From: JAAYYY01 sp964579295
GTDB taxonomy: Bacteria; Chloroflexota; Anaerolineae; Promineifilales; Promineifilaceae
Length of the DNA stretch: 64,000 nucleotides
Assembly: GCA_964579295.1 (NCBI GenBank)
Contig: CAZOGK010000003.1
Span: forward strand, 1 to 64,000
Direction: 5' to 3'
Part shown: piece by piece, positions 16,664-25,948 of the stretch
How positions within the stretch are numbered: the stretch's first letter is position 1
How the letters are laid out: each line of letters opens with the position of its first letter
Translations under genes and position numbers: made by a program
The notes under the pieces: generated by a model
Databases searched by the model: none
What the model was told of the DNA's origin: nothing
What the model saw: only the letters and a program-made list of their open reading frames with translations

Positions 16664-17734
16664 TTAGTTGATCATCTGAATGGGTATCAGGTTACCCTTA
16701 TTGCTGAGCGTAATCACGCTGACGCGCGCGGCCACCTTCTGACTCAGATCACGGAAGGCCAGGGCGGCCGGCGACTCAGGGTGCTGTACGACTATCGGGT
16801 GGCCCGTGTCGCCGCCCTTACGCACGTTCGCATCCAGCGGCACGGAGCCGAGGAAAGCCGTCTCATGTTCGGCCGCCAGGCGCTGGCCGGCGCCGGAGCC
16901 AAAGAAGTCGCCGCTCATATTCTCGACAATGCCGATGATGGGCACTTCCAGCTTCTCGAACATCTTCAGTCCGCGCAGGGCATCCTGTACAGCCACTTCC
17001 ATCGGCTGGGTGACGATGATGGCCCCAGAGAGGGGCAGCGCCTGAGCCAGCGATAGCTGCGCGTCGCCAGTGCCCGGCGGCAGATCGACCACCAGATAGT
17101 CCAGCTCGCCCCAATGAACGTCGACCAGTAGCTGGCGGATAGCGCTGTGCAGCATGGGACCGCGCCAGACTAAGGGCTGGTCGGCCGGGACCAGGAAGCC
17201 CATGCTGATAAAGCGCACGCCGTGCGCCTCGGCCGGCACCATCTTACGCTCGCGCGGCGGCGGCATCTCGCCGACGCCCATCATCATCGGGATGTTCGGG
17301 CCGAGGATATCGGCGTCGAGCAGGCCGACGCGGGCGCCTTCCATGGCCAGGGCAATAGCCAGGTTTACTGAGACGGTAGACTTGCCCACGCCACCCTTGC
17401 CGCTGGAGACGGCGATGGTGTTGCGGAAATTCTGGCCGACCTGCTGGCTGATGCGCTGGTCGTGCGGCACGCTGGAATCCCAGCGGATGGTCACGTCGCC
17501 AATGCCCGGAAGCTGGGCGAGGGCAGCGCGCGAGTCATGTTCCATCTTGCCCTTGAGCGGGCAGGCCGGGGTCGTCAGCATAATGGTAAAGGCGACGTCG
17601 TTGCCCTCGATCTGCACGTCCCGTACCATGTTAAGGGAGACGAGGTCGCGATGTAGCTCCGGCTCGATTACGGTTGAAAGGGCTGCACGCACAGCCTCTT
17701 CAGTGACTTGATTCTCTTTCTTTCTGCCTAACAT
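16664..17734 (-). CDS. mrp: Mrp/NBP35-family P-loop ATPase lacking the C-terminal CxxC
   Basis: A protein of about 356 residues. Residues 1-80 form a MIP18-like (DUF59) domain (TEEAVRAALSTVIEPEL.. MLTTPACPLKG). The P-loop domain follows with SSGKGGVGKSTVSVN, LLDADILGPNIP and VVDLPPGTGDAQLS. Relatives (Mrp, ApbC, mitochondrial Ind1/NUBPL) carry or assemble [4Fe-4S] clusters; Ind1 is specific for respiratory complex I. It sits at the end of a nuo operon, which fits such a role. Oddly, after GIVENMSG the usual CxxC cluster ligands are absent, and the only Cys is in the DUF59 domain. GTG 17740 is an alternative start to ATG 17734. Confidence 0.85.
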   Translation of the reverse strand: MLGRKKENQVTEEAVRAALSTVIEPELHRDLVSLNMVRDVQIEGNDVAFTIMLTTPACPLKGKMEHDSRAALAQLPGIGDVTIRWDSSVPHDQRISQQVGQNFRNTIAVSSGKGGVGKSTVSVNLAIALAMEGARVGLLDADILGPNIPMMMGVGEMPPPRERKMVPAEAHGVRFISMGFLVPADQPLVWRGPMLHSAIRQLLVDVHWGELDYLVVDLPPGTGDAQLSLAQALPLSGAIIVTQPMEVAVQDALRGLKMFEKLEVPIIGIVENMSGDFFGSGAGQRLAAEHETAFLGSVPLDANVRKGGDTGHPIVVQHPESPAALAFRDLSQKVAARVSVITLSNKGNLIPIQMIN

Positions 17735-17751
17735 ATTCACCTACAGATAAC

Positions 17752-17780
17752 GCTGGCGGGCGCCCGAAGCGCCCGCCAGC
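17752..17780 (-). other. Perfect 12-base-pair intercistronic hairpin between nuoI and mrp
   Basis: GCTGGCGGGCGC (17752-17763) pairs without mismatch with GCGCCCGCCAGC (17769-17780) around a 5-base loop. It fills most of the 68-base gap between nuoI and mrp. No T-run follows on the minus strand, so partial termination, transcript processing or protection of the nuo part from 3' decay are possible roles. Confidence 0.5.
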
Positions 17781-17802
17781 GGCATTTCCAGTTTCGTTCT
17801 CG

Positions 17803-18495
17803 TTAATAGCCGCTGCCGCGGTAGTACAGCTGCTGCAGATGCTCTTCGGGCAGGCCGGCGTCGTCCTCCGCCTCGGCGTCTCTGGAGCGACGCTTCCCTT
17901 TGGATGCCTCGACCATCTCACGGGCAGCGGCTTCGGCGGCCGCCTTGCGCGGCGCGATCTCGCGCCAGTAGCTGATCGGCTTGCTCAGGCGGGCCTTGTC
18001 GTGGATGTGCGCCGCCGACCGGTCGTAGGACGCCAGCTCATAGTCGTGATCCATCTTGATGGCGTCAAAGGGGCAGAACTCGGCGCAGTAGCCGCAGTTC
18101 ATACAGATGTCGATGTCGATGTAGAACTCTTCCGGCTCCGGCTTGGGCCGCCCATTGGGCTGGGTGCCGCGCACAATCCAGATGCACTGCGGTGGGCAGA
18201 CCTTGGCGCAAATGCCGCAGGAGGTACACCAATCGTGGCCCCACTGCTGGCCCGGCGGCGGATCGTCGGTGACCAGGAAGGGCATAAAGCGGAAGCGCTC
18301 GGGCAGCGGCAGCTTCTCTTCCGGATAGTTGATGGTAACGGCGCCACGGCTGGCGATGATGTTCTGCCGCACGTCAAGCGCCTCCGGGTTCCAGTAGCGG
18401 CCGCCACGGAACATCCAGCGGAAGTCGTCGAGATAGGTCTCGACCATATGCTTGAAGGTAACGGCCATCCCTCTGACGATGCCTAGTCCGTACAT
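17803..18495 (-). CDS. nuoI: NADH-quinone oxidoreductase subunit I (NuoI)
   Basis: A 230-residue complex I subunit carrying the N6a and N6b [4Fe-4S] clusters that pass electrons toward quinone. Two ferredoxin motifs are visible: CTSCGICAKVCPPQCIWI (about residues 86-103) and CMNCGYCAEFCPFDAIKMD (about 126-144). The N-terminus (YGLGIVRGMAVTFKHM) is the usual amphipathic membrane-contact helix. A charged Lys/Arg/Glu tail of about 50 residues is longer than in short NuoI forms. It follows nuoCD by 8 bases, with AGGAG before ATG 18495. Confidence 0.93.
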   Translation of the reverse strand: MYGLGIVRGMAVTFKHMVETYLDDFRWMFRGGRYWNPEALDVRQNIIASRGAVTINYPEEKLPLPERFRFMPFLVTDDPPPGQQWGHDWCTSCGICAKVCPPQCIWIVRGTQPNGRPKPEPEEFYIDIDICMNCGYCAEFCPFDAIKMDHDYELASYDRSAAHIHDKARLSKPISYWREIAPRKAAAEAAAREMVEASKGKRRSRDAEAEDDAGLPEEHLQQLYYRGSGY

Positions 18496-18503
18496 CTTAA
18501 CTC

Positions 18504-20315
18504 CTATCTATCAACCTCACCCAGAACGATGTCGATGCTGCCGAGGATGGCAACGGCGTCGGCCACTTTATGCCCTTCGGACATCCGGCCCAGCGCCGTC
18601 AGGTTGACGAAGCTGGGGGAGCGGACATGGTAACGGTCGGGGTTGGATGCCCGGTTCTTGGCGGTGATGTAGTAGCCTATCTCACCCTTCGGCGCTTCGG
18701 CCCGGCCGTAGGCGTCGCCGCCGGGCACGCGAATAGCGTACTGCGGCTTGCCGGCGAATACCGGCGCGCCGGCCGTATCGCGCAGATGAGGCAGCACCTG
18801 CTGCAGGATGCGAATGCTCTGGACGATTTCGTCAACGCGGATGAGGTAGCGGTCAAAGACATCGCCGTTATGGCGCACGGCAACGTCGAAATCAAGGTGG
18901 TCGTAATATGAGTATGGCTCGGCGCGCCGCACGTCATAGGCGACGCCGCTAGCGCGCAGCACCGGTCCGGAGGTGCTGTAGGCAATCGCTTCCTCCGGCG
19001 TCAACGCGCCAACGCCAATGCCCCGAGCCTGCACAATCTCATTGCCGGTCAGGTAGGTGTTGATCTCTTCTACAAAGCGCGGCAGGCGGTCGTTGATCAG
19101 CTGATCCAGGAACGCCATGATCGGCATGTTGCGGAACTCGGTGGGCAGGTCGTAGGCGACGCCGCCAAAGCGCATGTAGTTGACCATCATACGCGAGCCT
19201 GCGGTCGCCTCGAAGAATTCGATGATCGCCTCCCGCTCCACAATCATGTAGATAGCGGGCGTCTGGAAGGCCCCCATGTCGTTGAGCAGGAAGCCGAGCG
19301 CCCAGATATGGTTGGAGATGCGGTTTAGCTCCGCCATCAGGATGCGAATCCACTCGGCGCGCTCCGGCACCTCCACCTTCATCAGCTTCTCCACCCCAAG
19401 CACATAACCGTGCTCCATGTTCATCGGCGATAGGTAATCGAGACGGTCGGTGTAGGGAATGTTCTGGATGAAGGTATTGCGCTCGCCAATCTGCTCGTGG
19501 TTGCGGTGCAGGTAGCCCATGACTGGCTCTAGCCGCAGGATCGTCTCGCCGTCGAGGGTGATAACCATGCGGAAGACGCCGTGCGTCGACGGGTGCTGCG
19601 GTCCCATATTGACGGTGACCTTTTCCGTCTTCAGGCCGGGTGTGGCCTCACGGGTCACACTGACGCCAGCATAAATCTCCTGGTCGCCCGCCTGAAAGTC
19701 CAGATCTGCAGGATCCCAGTCGGGAGGATATTGCACGTTCTTGCCGTAGGGGTTACGCAGCTCTGCCCGGAAGACCTTCCCGCCCGGCCAGCGGCTGCCA
19801 AACGGTTTGTGCTCTTCCTCGAAGAAGGGCTCGCGCCAATCCTTGCGTAGCGGGAAGCCGGCAAAGCCGTCCCAGAGAAGGATGCGGCGCAGGTTAGGAT
19901 GGCCCTCAAAGTCGATGCCGAACATATCGTAGGCCTCGCGCTCCTGAAAGTCGGCGCCGGGCCAGATTGGGGTTAAGGAGGGGATAACCGGGTTGTCGCG
20001 GTCTGTCTGCACCTTGAGGACAACCGCGCCGCCGCCCTTTTCAATGCTATAGGTATGGTAGACTGCTTCCAGCTTGTTCTCGTCAATCTCATCAAGCCCG
20101 GTGATGGTCGACAGATAGTTAAAGCCGAGGTCGTCTCGCAGATAAGTAGCCACGTCCACAAGCTGTTCCGGCGGCACCATGATTCCCGTGAAATTGCTGC
20201 GCGGATCGTCGCTCAGTTCAGGAAAGCGTTCCTTGAGCCGGGCGGTCGCTTCTTCAACCGGGTCGGCGTAGATCGGTTCGGGCGTCTCGTCGCTTTCGAT
20301 AATGTCGACTGTCAT
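18504..20315 (-). CDS. nuoCD: NADH-quinone oxidoreductase fused subunits C and D (NuoCD)
   Basis: A 603-residue fusion. Residues about 20-190 are the 30-kDa NuoC domain (EREAYDMFGIDFEGHPNLRRI then WDGFAGFPLRKDW), and residues about 225-603 are the 49-kDa NuoD domain (NMGPQHPSTHGVFRM, MGYLHRNHEQIGE, RLDYLSPM, GEIGYYITAKNRASNPDRYH). NuoD shapes the quinone pocket, and the HPSTHG and MGYLHR motifs are intact. NuoC and NuoD are separate proteins in many bacteria and fused in others such as E. coli; the fusion is a continuous frame here. The ATG lies 4 bases after the nuoB stop, showing tight coupling. Confidence 0.95.
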   Translation of the reverse strand: MTVDIIESDETPEPIYADPVEEATARLKERFPELSDDPRSNFTGIMVPPEQLVDVATYLRDDLGFNYLSTITGLDEIDENKLEAVYHTYSIEKGGGAVVLKVQTDRDNPVIPSLTPIWPGADFQEREAYDMFGIDFEGHPNLRRILLWDGFAGFPLRKDWREPFFEEEHKPFGSRWPGGKVFRAELRNPYGKNVQYPPDWDPADLDFQAGDQEIYAGVSVTREATPGLKTEKVTVNMGPQHPSTHGVFRMVITLDGETILRLEPVMGYLHRNHEQIGERNTFIQNIPYTDRLDYLSPMNMEHGYVLGVEKLMKVEVPERAEWIRILMAELNRISNHIWALGFLLNDMGAFQTPAIYMIVEREAIIEFFEATAGSRMMVNYMRFGGVAYDLPTEFRNMPIMAFLDQLINDRLPRFVEEINTYLTGNEIVQARGIGVGALTPEEAIAYSTSGPVLRASGVAYDVRRAEPYSYYDHLDFDVAVRHNGDVFDRYLIRVDEIVQSIRILQQVLPHLRDTAGAPVFAGKPQYAIRVPGGDAYGRAEAPKGEIGYYITAKNRASNPDRYHVRSPSFVNLTALGRMSEGHKVADAVAILGSIDIVLGEVDR

Positions 20316-20319
20316 CTGT

Positions 20320-20982
<663 letters not shown>

Positions 20983-21201
20983 CTACTCTCTTGCCTCCTC
21001 GAACCAAGTAATCTGTATATCCATCAGGATACGTTCGTTGGCCAGTGCGGGATCATCCACAAAGCCAGGTAGATTAAGAACCAGCTGCAGAAGCTCGTCC
21101 AAGCCGACTGTATCGGGTGCAACTGCGGGATAGGCAGCAAGTAAGGCGGCGGCTATCGCGTATGTCGTATCCCAGTATAGCTCAGGGCCGTCTTCCAGCA
21201 T
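20983..21201 (-). CDS. iscX: IscX-like Fe-S assembly protein
   Basis: A protein of about 72 residues matching the IscX/YfhJ family: LYWDTTYAIAAALLAAYP, LDELLQLVLNLPGF and an ending of the IQITWFEE type. In E. coli, IscX binds IscS and iron and modulates Fe-S cluster assembly. Here it leads a nuo operon, directly abutting nuoB, consistent with Fe-S supply to complex I. The start is uncertain: ATG 21201 gives the usual family length, while TTG 21219 would add six residues. No strong ribosome site precedes either. Confidence 0.8.
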   Translation of the reverse strand: MLEDGPELYWDTTYAIAAALLAAYPAVAPDTVGLDELLQLVLNLPGFVDDPALANERILMDIQITWFEEARE

Positions 21202-21358
21202 GGTCTGGTGGGTTGTCAAATAGTCGCTCGTACCGCCACGAGTGGGCCTACCACCTGAGCGGGCATTGCAGAGGGCGGTGACAGCTCCGGTGTAACCGCC
21301 GTCCAGCCGTGCGCGAGCCGGTGATTATGATACAACAAAGTCAGAAGCTGGTCGAACA

Positions 21359-22492
21359 ATGACAACGTTGCGAATCGCACTCCTATCTCCTTATCATGGC
21401 GGCAGCCACCAGGCGTGGGCAGAGGGCTACCAGCGCACCAGCAGCCACGACGTCAGGCTGTTCACGCTGCCCGCCCATTTCTGGAAATGGCGCATGCACG
21501 GTGGAGCGGTGACCCTGGCGCGCACCTTCCTGGAAAGCGAATACCGGCCCGACGTCTTGCTGGCGACAGATATGCTCGACCTGACCACCTTCCTGGCGCT
21601 GACCAGACAGGCCACGGCGCATCTGCCCACCGTCTTCTATATGCACGAGAACCAGCTCACCTACCCGCTCCCGACCGATGGGAACACGGGTCCGATGCGC
21701 CGCCAGCGCGGGGAGCGCGACCTGCATTACGTCTTTGTCAACTATGTCTCGGCTCTTGCCGCCGGCGTGGTGGCCTTCAACTCTCACTTTCACCGCGATT
21801 CATTTATGCAGTCGCTGCCGGCATTTCTCAACCATTTTCCCGACCAGCAGGAGCTGCAGACGGTAGAGGCGCTGCAGGCCCGCAGCGTCGTCCTGCCGGT
21901 GGGCGTGGAGCTGGCACGGTTGCGCCCGGAGCCGGCAAACCGGCCGGCCGGCCAGCCGCCGCTGATCATCTGGAACCAGCGCTGGGAATACGATAAGAAC
22001 CCGGCCGCCTTTTTCGACGCCCTCTACACCATGGCCGCCGAGGGGCTGCCCTTCCGCGTGGCGCTCTGCGGCGAGCGTTTCCGCCGCCGGCCCGAGGAGT
22101 TCGAGGCGGCGCAGGCGCGCCTGGGAAGCCGCGTCGTCCACGCGGGCTACGCCGCGCCTGAGCTGTACCGCCGGCTGCTGTGGGAGGCGGACATTACCAT
22201 CTCGACAGCGCACCATGAGTTCTTTGGCATCAGCATCATTGAAGCGGTCTATTGCCGCACCTTCCCTATCCTACCGGCGCGCCTCAGCTATCCGGAGCTG
22301 CTGCCCGCACCCTTCCACAACCTCTGCTTGTATGACGACGCGGCCGGACTGTTGGCGCGGCTGCGCTGGGCGCTGACCGAGCGGGCCGCCGCAGCCGAGG
22401 CGTCGCGCGCCCTGCAGCCGGCTGTCGCGCGCTTCGATTGGCAGGCAATTGCCCCGCTCTATGACGAGATGTTGGAGCGCCTGGCAACTTGA
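21359..22492 (+). CDS. tRNA-queuosine alpha-mannosyltransferase-like glycosyltransferase (DUF3524)
   Basis: A 377-residue GT-B glycosyltransferase of the DUF3524/GTDC1 family. Animal members (QTMAN) mannosylate queuosine in tRNA-Asp; bacterial members are mostly uncharacterised. Signatures: LSPYHGGSHQAW at residues 9-20, PTVFYMHENQLTYP, FNSHFHRDSF, then the C-terminal domain with IIWNQRWEYDKNP and HHEFFGISIIEAVYC, whose E-x7-E-like nucleotide-sugar region is typical of GT4. It is divergent from iscX across a 139-base gap and lacks a clear Shine-Dalgarno site. No queuosine-synthesis genes are nearby. Confidence 0.8.
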   Translation: MTTLRIALLSPYHGGSHQAWAEGYQRTSSHDVRLFTLPAHFWKWRMHGGAVTLARTFLESEYRPDVLLATDMLDLTTFLALTRQATAHLPTVFYMHENQLTYPLPTDGNTGPMRRQRGERDLHYVFVNYVSALAAGVVAFNSHFHRDSFMQSLPAFLNHFPDQQELQTVEALQARSVVLPVGVELARLRPEPANRPAGQPPLIIWNQRWEYDKNPAAFFDALYTMAAEGLPFRVALCGERFRRRPEEFEAAQARLGSRVVHAGYAAPELYRRLLWEADITISTAHHEFFGISIIEAVYCRTFPILPARLSYPELLPAPFHNLCLYDDAAGLLARLRWALTERAAAAEASRALQPAVARFDWQAIAPLYDEMLERLAT

Positions 22493-22554
22493 CGATTCCT
22501 ACCCGGCTGCTACACTCCCATCGTAAGTGACGGAGCGCTTACCCGGAGAGATCT

Positions 22555-23487
22555 ATGGACAACGGCCCAGACAAGAAGATTGGTCTCCTCATCGGGCGAG
22601 AGTGGAGCTGGCCCTCGGCCTTTATTACCGAAGTCAATAAGCGGAATGCCGGCGTCACGGCCGAGTTTGTCAAGCTGGGCGGCACTTTTCTCGATCAAGA
22701 AATTGCCTATGACGTGATCATCGACCGCATGTCGCACGAGATCCCCTATTACCGCGTCTTTCTCAAAGCGGCCGCCCTGCAGGGTGTCTACGTCGCCAAC
22801 AACCCGTTTACGTGGGCCGGCGATGATCGCTTCTTTGGCATCGCCGTGGCGCGGCGGCTGGGCATGCAGACGCCGCGCACAGTGGCGCTGCCCAATAAGC
22901 GCGTGGAGACCCAGGTCGTGCCGGAGAGCTTCCGTAATCTTGAATACCCGATGAACTGGCGCGGCATCATCGACTACGTGGGGGTTCCGGCCATTTTGAA
23001 GGACTCGGACGCCGGGGGCCGTAAGGCCAGCCAGCGTGTCTATGACGTGGACGATCTGATCCAGAAATATGACGAGAGCGACACGCTGTCGATGATTGTG
23101 CAGGAAATCGTCGAGCCGGGGGAGCACGTGCACGTGTTCGTCGTCGGCCAGCAGGAAACGCTGCCCATGCGTTATTCTCTGGAGAACGCCAGCTACCTGC
23201 CGGATCTCGGCTCGTCGACAGAAGCGGCCGTGGCCCAGATGCAGGAGGGTGCGCTGGCTCTGACCCGCGCCTACGGCTACGACATCAATCTGGTCGAGTT
23301 CATCGTGCGCGACGGCATTCCAGTGGTCATCAATCCGACCAATCCGGCGCCGGGCATGGATATCAACGTGCTCAAGCCCAACCATTTTTCCTGGTGTGTA
23401 AACCAGCTGGCAGACTGGGCCATTGACCTGGCGCAAAACATGCCCCGGCCGCTACCCGAGGCAGACTGGCAAGGAGCGGCGGGCTAG
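22555..23487 (+). CDS. ATP-grasp-like protein of unknown substrate
   Basis: A 310-residue protein with an ATP-grasp layout resembling RimK-type ligases: an N-terminal Rossmann-like part (KIGLLIGREWSWP), a central VPAILKDSDAGGRKASQ with the likely ATP-binding Lys, the hinge SMIVQEIVEPGEHVHVFVVG, and a C-terminal LVEFIVRDGIPVVINPTNPAPG. The last motif differs from the standard metal-binding ExN: the position expected to be Glu/Asp is not acidic. GGAG lies upstream of ATG 22555. It follows the mannosyltransferase by 62 bases. The reaction cannot be inferred, and catalytic competence is uncertain. Confidence 0.65.
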   Translation: MDNGPDKKIGLLIGREWSWPSAFITEVNKRNAGVTAEFVKLGGTFLDQEIAYDVIIDRMSHEIPYYRVFLKAAALQGVYVANNPFTWAGDDRFFGIAVARRLGMQTPRTVALPNKRVETQVVPESFRNLEYPMNWRGIIDYVGVPAILKDSDAGGRKASQRVYDVDDLIQKYDESDTLSMIVQEIVEPGEHVHVFVVGQQETLPMRYSLENASYLPDLGSSTEAAVAQMQEGALALTRAYGYDINLVEFIVRDGIPVVINPTNPAPGMDINVLKPNHFSWCVNQLADWAIDLAQNMPRPLPEADWQGAAG

Positions 23488-23614
23488 GCGTGCAGGCGGT
23501 GGCGCCCTTACAAACCACCGACAAGTTTGGGCGCAGTCCACGCTCACTAACTGTGCGGGCGTGGGTGTTCTTGCCGCCTTGCGGTCGTACGCTGAACCTG
23601 CCCAATCGTTCCTA

Positions 23615-23643
23615 TTGGTGGCGATATTTCGCGGTGTTATAAT
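23615..23643 (+). promoter_or_regulatory. Extended -10 promoter for glgP
   Basis: TTGGTG (23615-23620), 17-base spacer, perfect TATAAT (23638-23643) preceded by TGT, an extended -10. Expected start near 23650 gives a leader of about 93 bases to ATG 23743. Confidence 0.6.
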
Positions 23644-23742
23644 GGCCTGCGCATTCGTTGCGTGGTCAACGAGATTGGCGACCGTGCTATCGGCCCGCCG
23701 CGCCGCACCTGGCAAGGCGTGTGAATTATAGAGGAATCTTCA

Positions 23743-25899
23743 ATGACTCAGATTAATGGAAAGATACCGGAGTCTATCAGCCGGTTACCTGAACTTGCCT
23801 ATAACCTGTGGTGGAGCTGGACCCCGGAGGCGCGCGACCTCTTCAAGCGTCTGGACCTGACCCTGTGGCGCAGCACCCAGCACAATCCTGTGGCGATGTT
23901 GCGCGCGATCAGCGCCGAGCGGCTCGATGCCGTCGCGCGCGACGCTTCCTTCATCCGTCACTATAACAAAGTGATCATGCTCCTGGACCGCGAGCTGGAG
24001 AACGGTCATCTCTGGTTTTCGACTACGTACCCCGAGCTGCAGGGGCAGACGATTGCCTACTTCTCGGCCGAGTTTGGCCTGCACAATTCGCTGCCCATCT
24101 ATTCCGGCGGGCTGGGCATCCTTTCCGGCGATCATGCCAAGGAGGCCAGCGATCTGGCAATTCCCCTCGTCGGCGTGGGCTTCATGTATCCGCAGGGCTA
24201 CTTCCGCCAGCGCCTCCCTTCGCACGGCTGGCAGGAAGCCATTTACCAGCAGCTTGATATGAACGACGCGCCGATCCGGCCGGCTACCGGTCCCGACGGC
24301 CAGGAAGTCAAGATCAGCGTCCGCCTGGGCGACCGCGACGTTTATGCCCGTATCTGGCACGTCAAGGTCGGGCGCGTCGACCTCTTCCTGATGGACACCG
24401 ACGTCGACGAGAACGATCCCTGGAACCGCGAGCTATCGGCGCGCCTCTACTCCGGCGATAGCGAGGTCCGTATCCGCCAGGAGATCATGCTTGGCATTGG
24501 CGGCGTGCGCACACTGCGGGCTATGAACGTGGCGCCGGCCGTCTGGCACATGAACGAAGGCCACTCGGCCTTTCTGGTGCTGGAGCTGATACGCGAGCAG
24601 GTGGCGGCGGGTATGAGCTTTGCCGACGCGCGCGCAAAGGTGCGCGAGCAAACGGTTTTTACCACACACACGCCGGTGCCGGCCGGCCATGACGCGTTCG
24701 CCTTCCACCTCATGGAGCAATACTTTGGCGACTACTGGCCGCAGCTCGGCATCTCGCGCGACGACTTCCTCTCGCTGGGCCGGCACCATGAAGCGTGGGG
24801 ACCGGCCTTCAACATGACGGTGCTGGCCCTCCGCTCCGCCGGCCGCACGAACGGGGTGAGCCAGCTGCACGGCGCGGTCTCCCGTGAGATGTGGCACAGC
24901 GTCTGGCCCGACCGCCCGGTGGAAGATGTGCCGATTGTCGCCATCACCAACGGCGTGCACGTTGCCACCTGGCTGCCGACCGAGACGCGCGCCCTGTTCA
25001 ACAAGTATCTCGGCGCTCACTGGGTGCGCGAACAGGACGATTTCGCTCTCTGGGAGCGGCTGTCGGAAATTCCAGACGCCGAGCTATGGGACGTACACCT
25101 GCAGCTAAAGCACAAACTGATCGCCTTCCTGCGGGAGCGGGTGCGCAACCGCTGGATACGCGGCGGCGACGACCCGACCGGAGTGCTGACCAGCGGTACG
25201 CTGCTGGATCCAGGCACGCTGACGATTGGCTTTGCGCGCCGCTTTGCCACCTACAAGCGCGCCAACCTCATCTTTACGGATATCGAACGGCTGCGGGCTA
25301 TTCTGCTGCACAGCCACCGGCCGGTACAACTTATCTTTGCCGGCAAAGCTCACCCGGCGGACGACCCGGGCAAGATGCTCATCCAGGAGATTTACACACA
25401 TGCGAAGCACCACGAGCTAGGCGGGCGCGTCGCCTTTGTCGAGGATTACGACATGCACATGGCGCGCTATCTGGTGCAGGGCGTCGACGTCTGGCTGAAC
25501 AACCCACGGCGGCCGCGCGAGGCCAGCGGCACCAGCGGCATGAAGGCGGCTATCAACGGCATACCCAACCTCAGCGTGCTCGACGGCTGGTGGGTGGAGG
25601 GTTATAACGGCGGCAATGGCTGGGCCATTGGCGATGAGTCGGTGCGCGATAACGAGGAGGAGCAGGACTGGGTCGACGCGAACTCGCTCTACGAGCAGCT
25701 AGAGCGCGAAATCGTGCCGCTCTTTTACGACCGCGACCGCGACAACATTCCGCGCGGCTGGGTACAGCTCATGCGCGAGGCCATTGGCACGGCGGCGCCT
25801 TACTTTGGCACGCGCCGCATGTTGAAGGAGTACACCACCCAGCTTTATGCGCCGGCGATGACCTACGAAGAGAGCGCGCCCGTAGGCCCGGGCGATTAA
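23743..25899 (+). CDS. glgP: Alpha-glucan phosphorylase (short GT35 type)
   Basis: A 718-residue glycogen/maltodextrin phosphorylase that releases glucose-1-phosphate from alpha-1,4-glucans using pyridoxal phosphate. It is the short archaeal/bacterial form: an N-terminal DUF3417 segment (LPELAYNLWWSWTPEA), then AYFSAEFGLHNSLPIYSGGLG, VWHMNEGHSAFLVLELIRE, ARRFATYKRANLIFTD and the PLP-site RRPREASGTSGMKAAINGI. No glgA, glgB or glgC lies nearby, so the source polymer is made elsewhere or imported. GAGGAATC precedes ATG 23743, and a terminator follows at 25914. Confidence 0.93.
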   Translation: MTQINGKIPESISRLPELAYNLWWSWTPEARDLFKRLDLTLWRSTQHNPVAMLRAISAERLDAVARDASFIRHYNKVIMLLDRELENGHLWFSTTYPELQGQTIAYFSAEFGLHNSLPIYSGGLGILSGDHAKEASDLAIPLVGVGFMYPQGYFRQRLPSHGWQEAIYQQLDMNDAPIRPATGPDGQEVKISVRLGDRDVYARIWHVKVGRVDLFLMDTDVDENDPWNRELSARLYSGDSEVRIRQEIMLGIGGVRTLRAMNVAPAVWHMNEGHSAFLVLELIREQVAAGMSFADARAKVREQTVFTTHTPVPAGHDAFAFHLMEQYFGDYWPQLGISRDDFLSLGRHHEAWGPAFNMTVLALRSAGRTNGVSQLHGAVSREMWHSVWPDRPVEDVPIVAITNGVHVATWLPTETRALFNKYLGAHWVREQDDFALWERLSEIPDAELWDVHLQLKHKLIAFLRERVRNRWIRGGDDPTGVLTSGTLLDPGTLTIGFARRFATYKRANLIFTDIERLRAILLHSHRPVQLIFAGKAHPADDPGKMLIQEIYTHAKHHELGGRVAFVEDYDMHMARYLVQGVDVWLNNPRRPREASGTSGMKAAINGIPNLSVLDGWWVEGYNGGNGWAIGDESVRDNEEEQDWVDANSLYEQLEREIVPLFYDRDRDNIPRGWVQLMREAIGTAAPYFGTRRMLKEYTTQLYAPAMTYEESAPVGPGD

Positions 25900-25913
25900 C
25901 CTGCGCCAATGAC

Positions 25914-25944
25914 AGGGGCGCCTCTCCCCGGGGCGCCCCTCTTT
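25914..25944 (+). terminator. Rho-independent terminator of glgP
   Basis: AGGGGCGCC (25914-25922) pairs perfectly with GGCGCCCCT (25932-25940), followed by CTTT. It ends 4 bases before the ATG of the next small gene. Confidence 0.6.
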
Positions 25945-25948
25945 AGCA

